Origin: Aphelenchoides besseyi
Lineage: Eukaryota > Nematoda > Chromadorea > Rhabditida > Aphelenchoididae
Assembly: GCA_024699855.1 (NCBI GenBank)
Contig: JAMPIQ010000001.1
Coordinates: 2,046,001-2,110,000 of the forward strand
Length of the DNA stretch: 64,000 nucleotides
Reading direction: 5' to 3'
Shown piece after piece: positions 47,470 through 58,519 of this stretch. Below the pieces are notes generated by a model, which searched no databases, had not been told where the DNA came from, and was given only the letters and a program-made list of their open reading frames with translations. The position numbers and the translations under genes were made by a program. Numbering within the stretch: the first letter of the stretch is position 1; the number at the start of each line of letters is the position of its first letter.

Positions 47470-48884
47470 AAGAATGACCAATATAGCCCGAGGTTGAAGT
47501 TGTTTTTGTTTAAATGACCAACAAGCAAGCAAACCGCACCTATACGAAAGAGAATAAACGCCAATTCGAGCGCCGAGAGCTGCTGAGTCGAATCCACGAC
47601 GACCCGTTAAAGCCACGCCCACATTTCGGACTGCGTAGTGAAATCGCCGCTCTCTCACCCACTCGTATACAATAGTCGAGAGAATAAGCAGGCGCTCGAT
47701 GAGGCAATTAGATTTTGGAAACATAAAATGACAATAAAACAGCCACTTACGAACGGAAATTACGCTTCTGGTAATGAATGTCGCGAGATTGCCCGGTCAG
47801 CGCACATCGAAATGCAACATTCGAAACGAGCCAACGGTCATTCCGTCGATACAATCCGATAAGAGAGAGAGATTTGTTCAGCAGATTAGCTCAATTAAGA
47901 CGATTATACAGAAAACTCAGGGGCACAAGTTTGTTATTCGCCGTCATTTGGCTTCAAAGTTTATGATTAGCCAACGATTCGTTGGATGTCTATTTTTAGT
48001 CTGTGAAATCGAATTTCTTTGATTTCAAGCGGCTCGTTTACTACAAGCCCATAAAATGAGGCACAAACGGATGATAGAGATTTTCGCACCTTAACCAAAA
48101 AATTTACGAGCTTTTTATTGCGGTAAATGACGAATAAAGGGCGAATGTCGCTCGTCAAACGAAGATCAAGCAAAACTGTGGCGACTCAGTGGGATGTCAA
48201 GAATGATGAGAGAGATGGCGGGATATCAGTGGAGCAGCTCTTTGTACCTCATTAATAAAACGGAACCGATAGCGTGTGGTCCGACGTTTATTGTTCGTCC
48301 GTTTAGTTTTTACTGTCAAACTCGAAAAGGACACAAAACGTTTCGACGAATTCGCAGAACCGGAAAACGTTTCTAATCTGACAAGCGGTTTTTGCTTCGA
48401 AAAGAGCTGCAACAGTCTTGTTTAGTTGTAAACAAATGGGAAGAGATTCGTGTTGTGGTGCGCAATTGATCTCGGACTCTTTTCGGCCAATTTGTCACTT
48501 TGATGACCGACTTTGATTGCGCTCATTGTCCTTGTGGTCGGTGCCGCCAGGCGTCCATCATCGTTTATTTAGATCGCCTTCTTCGCCCTCGATCCACGCG
48601 ACTTGTCGACACAAAACTTAAAACGTCTGGCTCTTCGCACACGAATCGACATCTGGCCACTTCGAATAATACACGAAAAAACCAAAAGGTCATTGTATTC
48701 GTGATTTACGACCTGTCAATTGCCGCATTCACAACTTATTGTCATAATCCCAAAAAGCTGAAAGTTTATGAGATCAAACGTTGAGACGATTTATTGAGCA
48801 CTAAGGATCTTATGTCTATAGTAATTAGGAAATTCTGATAGTAAAAGCACGGCTAACAATTAAGAAAGAAATACAAATTTGTAT
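47470..48884. other. Intergenic region upstream of EVA-1
   Basis: About 1.4 kb between the SELENOI stop and the EVA-1 start. It should hold the EVA-1 promoter. No gene, RNA or repeat was recognised, only short open frames without motifs. Confidence 0.35.
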
Positions 48885-50588
48885 TCAATCAGAATCGTCG
48901 GGACTTGTTAACTCTGCGATCGGACAATTAGAAGGAAGATCGTAACGCAGAGGGCTGCAAGATAAAAACAATGAGTTGAAAGTCGAACGTCAAACAATGT
49001 TCTTACGAGAAAACCTCCGACGTATTCTGCTTACGTTTTTTTCTTTGACTTCAGATATTTCAAATCAAATGCGTGGATCTTAAAATGATCGCACAGTTGA
49101 CGTACCTAGAAGTTTCGTTATAACGACGATTTCTTCTTGTAAACAAACCAAACAAATGCCATAGTGCATGTGAGCCAAAGTTAAGGCAATTGCGATAAAC
49201 CATAGGACCAGTATCTCTGCATCACCGAATAGGCCCGTCAACGAAAGACCAGCAACCACAAGATAGATGCGCAGAAGTACGTTGAAGGTTTCGGGACGTG
49301 TACACGACATCTGAGCGATAATCAAATGCACAGCGATGTTCGAGAAAACAGCACCCATTGCCCAGAGGAAAAGACGAGGATCTTTGTCGATCACATTACT
49401 GGGCGAATTTCGAGCCCAATAAACTGATGCGGTAAACAAAATGGTTGGAGAGAACATCGGTAGTAAAAACTCGTAGAAATTATTCTGAAAACAAGTAAAA
49501 GCAACTGACAGTTCGAACTCACTTGTCTGCCCGTCTTATGAACAAAATAAGCATCGTACATGTTCCAAAAAGACATGATGAATGACATAACACAGCAAAC
49601 TGGAGCAGTAATTTAAATCCACATTCAAAGTCTTACTGTAAAATCCCATTTCAAAACACTGCGCAAACGAAAAGGTCCCAAAAACGTAAAATTGAAACCA
49701 CTGGTGTCCGACAATGTAAACGAACAAATAGAACAAAGATAGTCCCTAAAATCTGTAATCATTGTGTATTCGATAGTTGAAATCCCACGTATTGACTCGC
49801 GTCGTATGCCCACGACAGAAACATAACTCCGGTGGCGTTTTTCTCCCAATGAGTAACAATAAAAACCAGCTAAAAATATAACTTTATTTTCCAACAAAAG
49901 CCACCTACTTGAACGGAGATCAAGATTCCCAAAAGTCGAACTGGTGAAACACTAAAGTTTTTCTGGATAAACAAAAGTATCGTTCGTCAATCAAACCTGA
50001 ATTCTCCTTGGCCAAAAACAGAGAAGATTGTAATGGTGAACGGAACAGTAGCCCACGAATCAAGTCCATGATCAACTACAATCACAGATTTCGGAATTTC
50101 TTCACAACAAACTCACATAATTCGCCTGTCGGTCCTGATGCCCCAGTTCTACGAGCTTGTTTCCCGTCCGTTCCATCTAATGTGTGTCCGGCAAACGTAC
50201 ATATCGAGCAAACCAACCATATCCAATTGGGAAGCCATTGATCAGGTGAATTTCCGTATGAATTTGCCGTCAAATTGGGGTCCATGAACGAGACCAACCA
50301 ATAGCATCCCATAACCAACATAGCACCCGACAAAGTCAAAACATTTGGAGCCAACCATTCCGGATAGAACTAAACCCAAGAAATCTCTCAAAAAACCAAA
50401 CTCTCCATTTACCTGAACCAACCAATTCCAGAAAGGATGCGATATGTAAACAGCGATTGGACTCGTATCAATACAATTGTACTTAAATTCGGTTTCCTTT
50501 CAATCAAAGAACACAACTCTCTTACCTTATAGTTATCGAAACCGGCCAATTGAGCTGCGGACAAATATTTTCGATCAAAAATACCCAT
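48885..50588 (-). CDS. Ethanolaminephosphotransferase, SELENOI/EPT1 type (CDP-alcohol phosphatidyltransferase)
   Basis: Transfers phosphoethanolamine from CDP-ethanolamine to diradylglycerol, making phosphatidylethanolamine in ER/Golgi membranes. Start at 50588: MGIFDRKYLSAAQLAGFDNY, then ISHPFWNWLVQFYPEWLAPN. The catalytic CDP-alcohol motif D-G-x2-A-R-x8-G-x3-D-x3-D is complete: LDGTDGKQARRTGASGPTGE joins across an intron to FDHGLDSW. Several membrane helices follow, then the family block MHYGICLVRQLCDHFKIHAF across a 44-nt intron (about 49145-49102). A last small exon ends SNCPIAELTSPDDSD at TGA 48885. Unlike vertebrate SELENOI there is no in-frame TGA read as selenocysteine near the end. 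Confidence 0.9.
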
Positions 50589-50945
50589 CGCTTAAATGTG
50601 TGGTCTCATACCAATTGTTGCATATGAACAGACACCTGCAAACACTTTCCACTTGTTCAATTGAAGTATCGATCGGACACACACGCGCTATCAGTGGAAT
50701 TCCGACGAAAAATGGAGCAGCAGAATGGCGGCAAAAAGTTTTCCTGTTCGACAAGACTATAAATTTTGCTTTTTTTAGCGCAAGAGCTTCCCGTTGTTGT
50801 TTGACCATACGGGCAGTTCGTGTGTTTGAGGTCGCAGTTATTTTTCATTTACTTGCCATTCAAATCGTAATAAAAGTCGTAAACCAGCTGTTTATTTGTT
50901 AATCGAATATGGGGAAGGACGTGGAGATCTGTGAACTGAACGTTG

Positions 50946-51466
50946 TTAATCGACTCGAATTTGCAAGAAAATGATTGAGAACGACCACATGACAAACGGA
51001 AAGGCGAGCTCTGCATACACAATAACAGGAACGATCATAATGGCGGTTGAGCAGACGCTCTGGAACAACAGCAAACCAACTTGAAAGACGTACGACGCAA
51101 TAGAGAAGAACGTGAAGTCCAACGCCAAACCCAAAACAAATGACTAGCTGCCAATATTATTTCAATTGTCAGCAACGATATGGCAAACATTAAATAATGT
51201 GTATTTGACATAGAAGCGCGATACGAAGAACGGACTCCAAGTTCATGTTTCTCATGATCGTGATGTTTTACAGCCGTCAAAATCTCTTGATTCCGAATCT
51301 TCACATCAATTAGCAGTTGCTTACTATCTGCAAACTCAAGTGTATTGATTAACATGACATTTTGGCAAATTGACCTGCACAGATCGAAAGGTATTTTGTT
51401 GCTGATGATCAGTTGATATGCTTTCTGATATTCTTTTGCCCATCTGCTTCCAAGACAACTGCACAT
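50946..51466 (-). CDS. Unidentified multi-pass membrane protein (C-terminal part)
   Basis: One exon begins near 51478 after an acceptor (TTTTGTAG) and contains MCSCLGSRWAKEYQKAYQLI, NTLEFADSKQLLIDVKIRNQ and an approach to a hydrophobic stretch (MFAIS). A junction near 51150 leads to two long hydrophobic segments (FFSIASYVFQVGLLLFQSVC and IMIVPVIVYAELAFPFVMWS) and a stop at 50946. Upstream exons were not found. The pattern would fit the end of a multi-TM receptor or transporter. It is on the same strand as, and about 360 bp upstream of, SELENOI. Confidence 0.5.
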
Positions 51467-51499
51467 TCACAAGCTACAAAATCGGAAGACGTGTGTTAT

Positions 51500-52357
51500 T
51501 TGAATGTTATCTTGTGTCTTCTTGACTGTTAGTCGTGAAGATCTCAGAATATGGTCATCCTTTTGTTCATCAGTGTGAATCCTATCGTGAGCCAAAAATC
51601 GATTGTTGTCAAAAATCAGAGGCGTTGACGCCGAGCATCAGTTCCAGCCGTAGCTCTTGTTCTCAGAAGTTCGGCGTTGTTTTGTTGTTGATCTTCTACG
51701 AGATGTCAATAAACGTTTTGTGTTAACGCCTGCGGTTCGTGAGAACCGAACAACTACTTTGTCTGTAAATTGAAGAATTTAAAGTTGATTACTTATTGTA
51801 CTTAAGCAAAATTATTAACTAACATTAAAGTTAAGATGAACACCACCACGTTGACTTCGCACATTCTCATCTCAGAAGGGTTCAATCAATTCATTACAGC
51901 ACGAGACGGTCATCAAACTGCTTTCTGACGGATGTTGCTGCTTCTTAGCAGTGTTTTACCAAACAAAACATCACGAGAGAGTGATTATCAATAGCGATAG
52001 AAGCAATGCTTCTTCGGGTTTGGATAATGGGACAAATGAAAAACCAAGGTTTTTTTAGACATATCATTTAAGATGGAACACCGTGAGCGTGACGTTCAAG
52101 TTCTCAGCCGCAAGTTTGTTGGCGTTCGACCAACTTTTATCCGCCATTTTGTCACGAGATTATTCTCATATGCTTTCACTGTTTCTACAATAAATTTGTC
52201 TAACTATTCTACAAAACGGAATTTATTCCGAAACATTAGATGTTGAGGTAACAACAAGACGATAAACAAACATCGAGATGCGACCACAAAATTAAATTAT
52301 GAGTTAGGTAAGCCATAAATCGTTGAATATCGACGGTTAAATAACGCCAATGGCGAA
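51500..52357. other. Intergenic stretch
   Basis: About 850 bases downstream of hnRNP K without a recognised gene. A small perfect hairpin (CGGTTC-GTGA-GAACCG) occurs near 51735; its role, if any, is unknown. Upstream exons of the membrane protein may be hidden here. Confidence 0.3.
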
Positions 52358-53713
52358 TTAATGATGACTCGACGACAAGTATCGTCTTCCGGCATCAGAC
52401 TGGCGCACACTAAACAGGAATCCCATTCTTGTGACCCTACTCAAAACTTACGTTTGTTGCAGTAAATATTGTGCAGCTTGGATTTGTTGTTGCGTACCCT
52501 GAAAACAATTGAAACTAACCAATAATGCTGATCACTTACTTGAATTGTGATAATGCGCTCATTTCCAATCGCACTTCCAATGTCAATGCGGGCACTTGCT
52601 TCTTGTCGAATGCTGTTTATACGTTCGCCTAAACAAAGAGTCATTATCGATGCTCGATTGACGACTATCGTACCACCACGACCAATTATTGTTCCTGCTA
52701 ATTCGTTTGGAATGGTTACCTAAAAATAGGAATGTGATCAAAAGCTACACAATAACTCACTTGAGTGGTAATAACGGCGGAATCGACGTAAACGGGACCT
52801 GAAGACCCGCCTTGATTGCCGTACATGCTGTTCGGTCCGGTAGACCAAACCGGCGGTTGATTGTAAGAAGCATTTGGAGGTGGTCCTTGAGCATGAAACG
52901 GCTTGTCCGATGCGTAACCTCCGTATTCATAGACCATGCGTGGATCGTAGTTGATTGTATCGTACGGACGTTGAGATCCTTTAACTTCCACCTTAAACAA
53001 CAAAAAAAGTGAATGGCTATTCAAAGTCACTTACTCCCGCAATGAAATCGGTAACAACCTTCACCACATCCGGCAGTTTCTCTTTGGCGCCAGTGATTTG
53101 AAGAACCCGATCCGTACTTTGCGGACAGCATTCCTTGTAGACTTTGAGATGAGCACCAGTTTGTTCACGTAGTTCCTTAATCTTCGAACCACCACGACCG
53201 ATAACCTAAGAAAAAACGAAACTATTGAAAATCCATTAACTTACCGCTCCAGCGTGCCCTTGATAAATTAAAACCCGCAGCTCAATCTCTTCTTTTTTCG
53301 TCTGACATTCAAGCAACCTCTAAAATTAAATCCCATTAACCGAAGCCTCCTCAACTCCACTCACATCAGCGACTTTGTCCAGAACCTCCGCGAAACATTC
53401 GGCAACGCGGTCTCGAGCCACGGTGATCGTGCAAACACGTTCCGGTGTTTGACGATCCGGAATGTTGATTAAGGCGTTGTCGAACTAAAAATAACTAAGA
53501 ACTGGAAACTGATTTCCAACCTTTTGTCGAAGTGCTTTGATTGTTTCACCGCCTTTGCCAATTACCTTGAAAGAAATTTGAATCCAATTAATCGATTCAT
53601 TAACTCACTGGTCCGGCACATTTGGTGGGCAGCAGAAAGCGGAACTCGAACTTTCCCTCGGCCAACGCATCGTTGTACGAATCACCACCGCGACTTCTTT
53701 TGCTATCAGCCAT
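52358..53713 (-). CDS. hnRNP K-like RNA-binding protein with three KH domains
   Basis: Start ATG 53713 (MADSKRSRGGDSYNDALAEG). KH1 begins KFEFRFLLPTKCAGPVIGKG and has the GKGG loop. KH2 contains VLIYQGHAGAVIGRGGSKIK and TGAHLKVYKECCPQSTDRVL. A Gly/Pro/Tyr-rich linker near 52980-52790 resembles the hnRNP K interactive region. KH3 contains VTIPNELAGTIIGRGG, ERINSIRQEASARIDIGSA, RIITIQGTQQQIQAAQYLLQ. The last exon (VRQSDAGRRYLSSSHH, stop 52358) was placed by splice phase and similarity to the hnRNP K end; without that splice the frame stops at about 52449. All three GxxG loops are intact. The protein binds C-rich RNA/DNA in nucleus and cytoplasm. Confidence 0.9.
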
Positions 53714-54351
53714 CGGACCGTCCTTCAAAAAAAATGAACGAATCACAAGCAGAATCGAAAAACCCACCGAATTATGTCGCTTCATGGAGTCCAGTTTTGC
53801 AGTTAAAAAAGAAAGAACTAGCAATCGAATGCTTACACACAAATCACTCCCTGAGCAGCAATACTCGATGCCGTTGCAAGAGCGATGAGTTCAATTAGAA
53901 GCCAAAAGAAGCGGGATATGAGCGAACCTGCCGCCATGAAACTCACATGCGCCCACGACTACAAAGCGACAACTGCAGACTGCGTGTGAGCTTGAGTTTG
54001 AAAATGTAACCGACGAACATGGGCGACCGAAGGGAAGGGGATTACCCGTTTACGCAGTTTGGTCATCCATCATTTCGACTGTCGCGGAGGGCGTAAAAGC
54101 TTCGACTAGATTAGCACAGACCACGTGTGGACAACTGTTAAACTTCTTTTATTAAATTAACATTTCATGTAACGTGTTGAACAACCTGAATATTTACAAA
54201 CAGAGAAAAGAAATGGGCAGCAATGGAGCGAAATACCGTAAGCTCACAAGAAACATCGAAGACGTTTGTGATAGGCGGAAATTAAGAGGTTGTATCGGCA
54301 TTAAGTCATTTTCTTATAACAATTGGATATGTGAATAAAAACGAAAAATGG

Positions 54352-54901
54352 CTAAGCATAACTTGTCTTCAATTTGTTGCATATACACGATGGACGACAA
54401 ATTGTTCCACGACTTCTTCTGGGTGTAACTTTCGCTTCGGGTGCCGATTCGCTTGTTGAGTAGTGGACGGTGATCAGATTCTCCAAACTTTCAAGTATCT
54501 GCTCAAGGAATGCAATATGTGGTGAGGCAAGAGGTGGAGCATCGGCAACCGGAAACGTGCGTTCCAACGCGGCGCATCTTCTCATTTCGACGATACAAGC
54601 AGAAACACAACCAATGAACTGACTCGCATGTTTTGTGAATTCTACACCTTCGTGTTTCAGATGCGGAAGAACGCAGTTCTTGGTTGCTTCGAACGATCGA
54701 ATACACGTTTTAATGCAGTTCTCGATGTCGCGTCGAAGTTGCGATCCATCGGCTGAAGTTCCGATCGCTTGAACGGCGAAACGCAGACTCGCCAAATGAA
54801 CGTTACAATCGTGGACCAACTGAAAGAATGAATCAAAATAATGCAAAAACGAAAAACGAACTTACACTTGATAGCGAATGTTGTCGAAGCTTCGCGGTCA
54901 T
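54352..54901 (-). CDS. RGS7/RGS9-binding-protein-like (R7BP family) protein
   Basis: ATG 54901 (MTAKLRQHSLSS) joins by one small intron to a single large exon. It encodes a helical, syntaxin-like domain: LVHDCNVHLASLRFAVQAIG, LRRDIENCIKTCIRSFEATK, then FIGCVSACIVEMRRC. The C-terminus is basic and cysteine-containing (RRSRGTICRPSCICNKLKTS). R7BP/RGS9BP proteins have this size, the LRxxL-KxxxxA helices and a palmitoylated basic tail that anchors R7-RGS/Gbeta5 complexes to membranes. The match rests on pattern, not on an invariant motif, so the family call is tentative. The ORF itself looks real and intact. Confidence 0.55.
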
Positions 54902-55458
54902 TACCCAACAACACGCAGCTCAATCTCGAGCTGCTTGTTCGAACTTGACGACAAAGAGAAGAGAAAACTTTTGATGTCAAACCGTGCTGAAAAGGCAATT
55001 TTAACGCTCAACAGCCAAGACAGACACCGTCTTTTTTTCTCTCGTACACTTTCCGAGCTCTAGTTCGGCTTTCGCTCTCGCTACAGGCTTCCAGAGCGGA
55101 CCTCAAAACCCGACGAGAGTTGTCCGTGTCCGCTCTTTCATTCCCGCTCATTCACGTGCGTCCCTTCACTCGTTTGCAGCCAATTGCTTATTCGTAGTCC
55201 ACACAAAATAAACGTTCGAGAACAGCGAGATTCAACGGCAAAAACTTTATTCTTATCATCTTTACGTCTGCTCATCGGCATTGTATTTACATCATATCCA
55301 AATTCTATTATCAATAGCTACAGCTAAATGGCAGTAGAAAGATGGTTTATGTTCATGTGATTAGAAACATTAATGTAAAACTAAAGATGATGATAAAGAG
55401 TATTAGAATGGAAAATGTTTAAAGAAAATGCATTTATATGAAACAAGTAATGAGACCC

Positions 55459-56983
55459 TTAATCTGTAACTTGTTGATAGTCGAAAGACACCGCCGATTT
55501 CAAGTTTTTTTGCAGTTTTGAGTTCATTTTGACATCGAATTCCGACCAGCAAAAACCGTACATGTTAACCTTGAGTTGCTTTCTTGAACGTTTGTTCTTG
55601 TTCGTTCTTTGTTTGTTGAATTCTCCCGACTGACGGCCGAATCGATGCTTCTTAGCGTCGGCATCTTCATTTATTGCGGAATCTTCATCCTCGGATAAAT
55701 AGCCGTGACCAACGTAGAAATCATCTTGAAGGTTTTCATCGTTATTCTATGTTTATAATCCAATAAATGACTAAGAAATGTTGAACATACCGCCACACTA
55801 TTCGTATCCGAGAGACAATCATCAGCACCAGCTTGTTCTTCTTCCCATTCGGCTTCCGAGTCTACATCGTAATCCACTTCCTAAAAAACACGATTGTACT
55901 CCGATGCTTATGATCAAATATACTTCAGGACTCATGCGGAATGGATGTCGACCAGTAATTACTTTGCTTTTCTTTCGGAACGTTCCGTAATACGGAGGTC
56001 GAACGCTGTCTTGGAATTGGAACAATTTGGCACGCATCGGATTGTACGGACGACGTACGAGTTTGCAATGTTTGACACTTTGAAGATAGTCACTCTGTTA
56101 AACAATCGAACGTATTCAATCAACGATATTAGAACTAACCGGCGTTTCCATTTGAAGTTGTAAAATTTTTGCTTTCTCTTCATTGGTAAGTGCTTTACGT
56201 CTCAGATGTGGTGCAATAATCATGTTGTTTTTCATGTGAAATGGATGAAAACGATCATTGGACCAACCCCACGTCTTCGGAGTATCAACTTCGACCTTCT
56301 TCAAAAACTTCATCAACGCGTCGGATTGACGTTTGATGACCAAGTTTCTTGCCTATAATCCAATAGATAACCCAAACGAGTGTGTAAATCAACTCACTTC
56401 TTCCTCTTGTTGTTTTGCTTTTTCAGCATTCTTCTTTTCTTGTCGTTTCTGTTCACGTTCAGCTTCTTTAGCTTTTCGCTCGGCTTCTTTAGCTTTTCGC
56501 TCAGCTTCCTTCTTTGCCTCCTTTGCTTTACGTTCGGCTTCTTTGGCTTTACGTTCAGCTTCCTTCTTTGCCTCCTTTGCTTTACGTTCAGCTTCTTTCT
56601 CTTCACGAGCTTTACGATCGGCTTCCTTCTTCTCTTCACGGGCTTTGCGTTCGGCTTCCTTCTTCTCCTTTGCCTTGAGTTTAGCTTCGTTCTTCTCTTC
56701 ACGGCTCATATTCTTGTCATCTTTCTTCGTCTGTGTTGGAGCGCTTTCTTTTTCTTTGGTATCCTTTTCCGAATCTGTCTTATTGATCTCCAATTCATCC
56801 ATATCAATTTCTATTACCTAAAACACAATCAGTGAATGGAAAGAACAGAAGACAAACCTCGGGTCCAGGAGATTTTTTGCGTTTCGGATTCGGCGTTTCA
56901 TCATCTGCGATTTTGCGTTTTCTGAAAGTTTGAACCATAAGAACACAGTCATCGTCCACCTACTTGTTTTCCTTCTCACTCAT
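55459..56983 (-). CDS. Chromatin assembly factor 1 large subunit (CAF-1 p150 / CHAF1A type)
   Basis: Histone H3-H4 chaperone that deposits nucleosomes behind replication forks with PCNA. ATG 56983 gives a basic start (MSEKENKKRKIADDETPNPK). The long charged KER region (56700-56400) is built of KEAERKA repeats. Next come KTWGWSNDRFHPFHMKNNMI and the diagnostic block AKLFQFQDSVRPPYYGTFRK. The acidic ED region follows (YDVDSEAEWEEE), then DDFYVGHGYLSEDEDS, matching CAF-1 p150 in order. The tail GFCWSEFDVKMNSKLQKNLK ends at TAA 55459. No PCNA-binding PIP box was identified. All introns are small and phases agree. It is the third of three minus-strand genes in a row. Confidence 0.9.
56450..56700. 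repeat. Imperfect tandem repeat encoding the CAF-1 KER domain
   Basis: Units of 21 and 33 nt alternate, for example GCTTCTTTAGCTTTTCGCTC and GCTTCCTTCTTTGCCTCCTT. Each encodes KEAERKA-type heptads on the minus strand. The purine/pyrimidine asymmetry also keeps the antisense frames open, which explains the long plus-strand open frames here. A repeat of this kind can change length by slippage. Confidence 0.8.
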
Positions 56984-56999
56984 TTTGGTTACTAAATCA

Positions 57000-58400
57000 A
57001 GAGTGAAATCGACTTTGATTCAATGCTCTCGACCCCCGGCTATCAACCACGAAGTTCAATTAACACAAAACAAAAAATGACCAAAAGCTATCAGCCGAAG
57101 TCAATCTGATACTCCAGACAATCAAGAAGATGACAAGGACACGCAACCAGCAGTTCAAAGCAAGTGGACGTTTGGCCTAAAGCTTCGATGTGAATGTGAA
57201 AACGTTTGGTAGGAAGTCTTAAAACGTTGAAACGCAAATTGAAAGAAATTGGCGCTAAAGATCACGACGCGAAAGAAGGCGATACGCCAATTCGAGCGCC
57301 AATTTTTTTTCGTTGGACGATCGCAGAATCTGCTTTGCCCAATGATGTCAAAGTATTTTCTTCGATCAAAAACGTCAACAAACAAAATTGAACAACTCAA
57401 ATTGCACTTACATTGTTCGACTCAAAACTTTAATAGAATTTGCAATAACCTTTGAGTTAGTGTCTGTAATGTAACTGTCAGAACTTTCTTTTACTAGGAT
57501 TTAGTTTTATTGCAGTTGAAAGATTACTATTGATATAGAACCTTGTTTCTCAGAAGTTATTTGCAATCAAATGCTTATGGATTTTTGTTACAAACACACG
57601 ATTCTTTGGCGTCAATGAACTACGCAAATGGTCGTAGAGTTTCCGCGTTTCAAGGAGTGTGTACGGCAAGACCAATGGCTTCAATTTCATTCAGTGAACA
57701 AACGAGTCCTAATGTTCACTCAATTCTCAATTAGCAGTGAACGAGCGAAGAGAAGGAACACGTGAGACGACAACCGGACCCTGAGGACCGTCGGAGTATT
57801 TTTTCGACGGCCATTGGTTATTTTTAAGTAGACGTGAAAAAGAGAATTGCATCAAACAAAAATTCTCTACTATTGTCTTCTAGTGCATTTTCACATTCGC
57901 ACTTCGAATGGTGGGAATTGATAATCGGTAGTCATGTTCGGAGGGGTAAAGATAATCGACGATTTTCGAGCCTGTTAATCTTCTAAAGACGCGACATTTG
58001 CTAAATCGCCTCTTTTCTGTGGATTTTTGCTTTTAATTGCGGAAATAACGTTGTCCGTTCGGTAACGAAAATCCCATGATCCGAGGGATTATATCATCGA
58101 GCAGTCTTGTGGATATCGTAACGGCATGTCTCGGATTTCAACTGTTTCATTATTGGAAATTAGATGGACCGGAAGTCTAAAATCCATGGCAGCTGAAGCA
58201 TCAAAATCGTTAGCAGACGACGTGTTTCGTGCAAGTGCGTCAAGTTGCTTTTAAGCCGGTTGTTTGATTAAATAAACCGCAAAAGTTTGTTGGTCTGCAA
58301 AAGTTGCATAGCAGAGAGTCACGAGCCGTCGTAGAGTTGATCCTGTGGTTGGGGTTTGAGCGAACGTTTTCTTGCTTATTCTCCATCCAATTAGTGTCCC
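57000..58400. other. Intergenic region upstream of CAF-1
   Basis: About 1.4 kb with no recognised gene. It should hold the CAF-1 promoter. A 17-base sequence at 57284-57300 recurs upstream of EVA-1 (see findings). Confidence 0.35.
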
Positions 58401-58404
58401 TTCG

Positions 58405-58510
58405 ATGAGTCGTGGAGGTCGGAAATTCCAAAACAATCGCGCAAATTTGCCTTCAGCCGATGATGAAAAGCGTTTGGCTGAAAATGTTTTGATTGTCCGT
58501 TTGCCTTCCG
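58405..58510 (+). CDS. Candidate first coding exon, unidentified
   Basis: ATG 58405 opens a hydrophilic sequence (MSRGGRKFQNNRANLPSADD, then EKRLAENVLIVRLPS) that looks more protein-like than its surroundings. It could be the first exon of the gene whose last exon is at 60716-61120, with long introns. No donor can be fixed and no homology is recognised. The end given is approximate. Confidence 0.25.
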
Positions 58511-58519
58511 TCTTCTTCT

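Noticed and set aside
56333..56835. Two long overlapping plus-strand open frames (162 and 151 codons)
   Set aside because: They are antisense shadows of the repeated KEAERKA codons of CAF-1. Their Phe/Ser/Leu monotony is what the reverse strand of that repeat must give.
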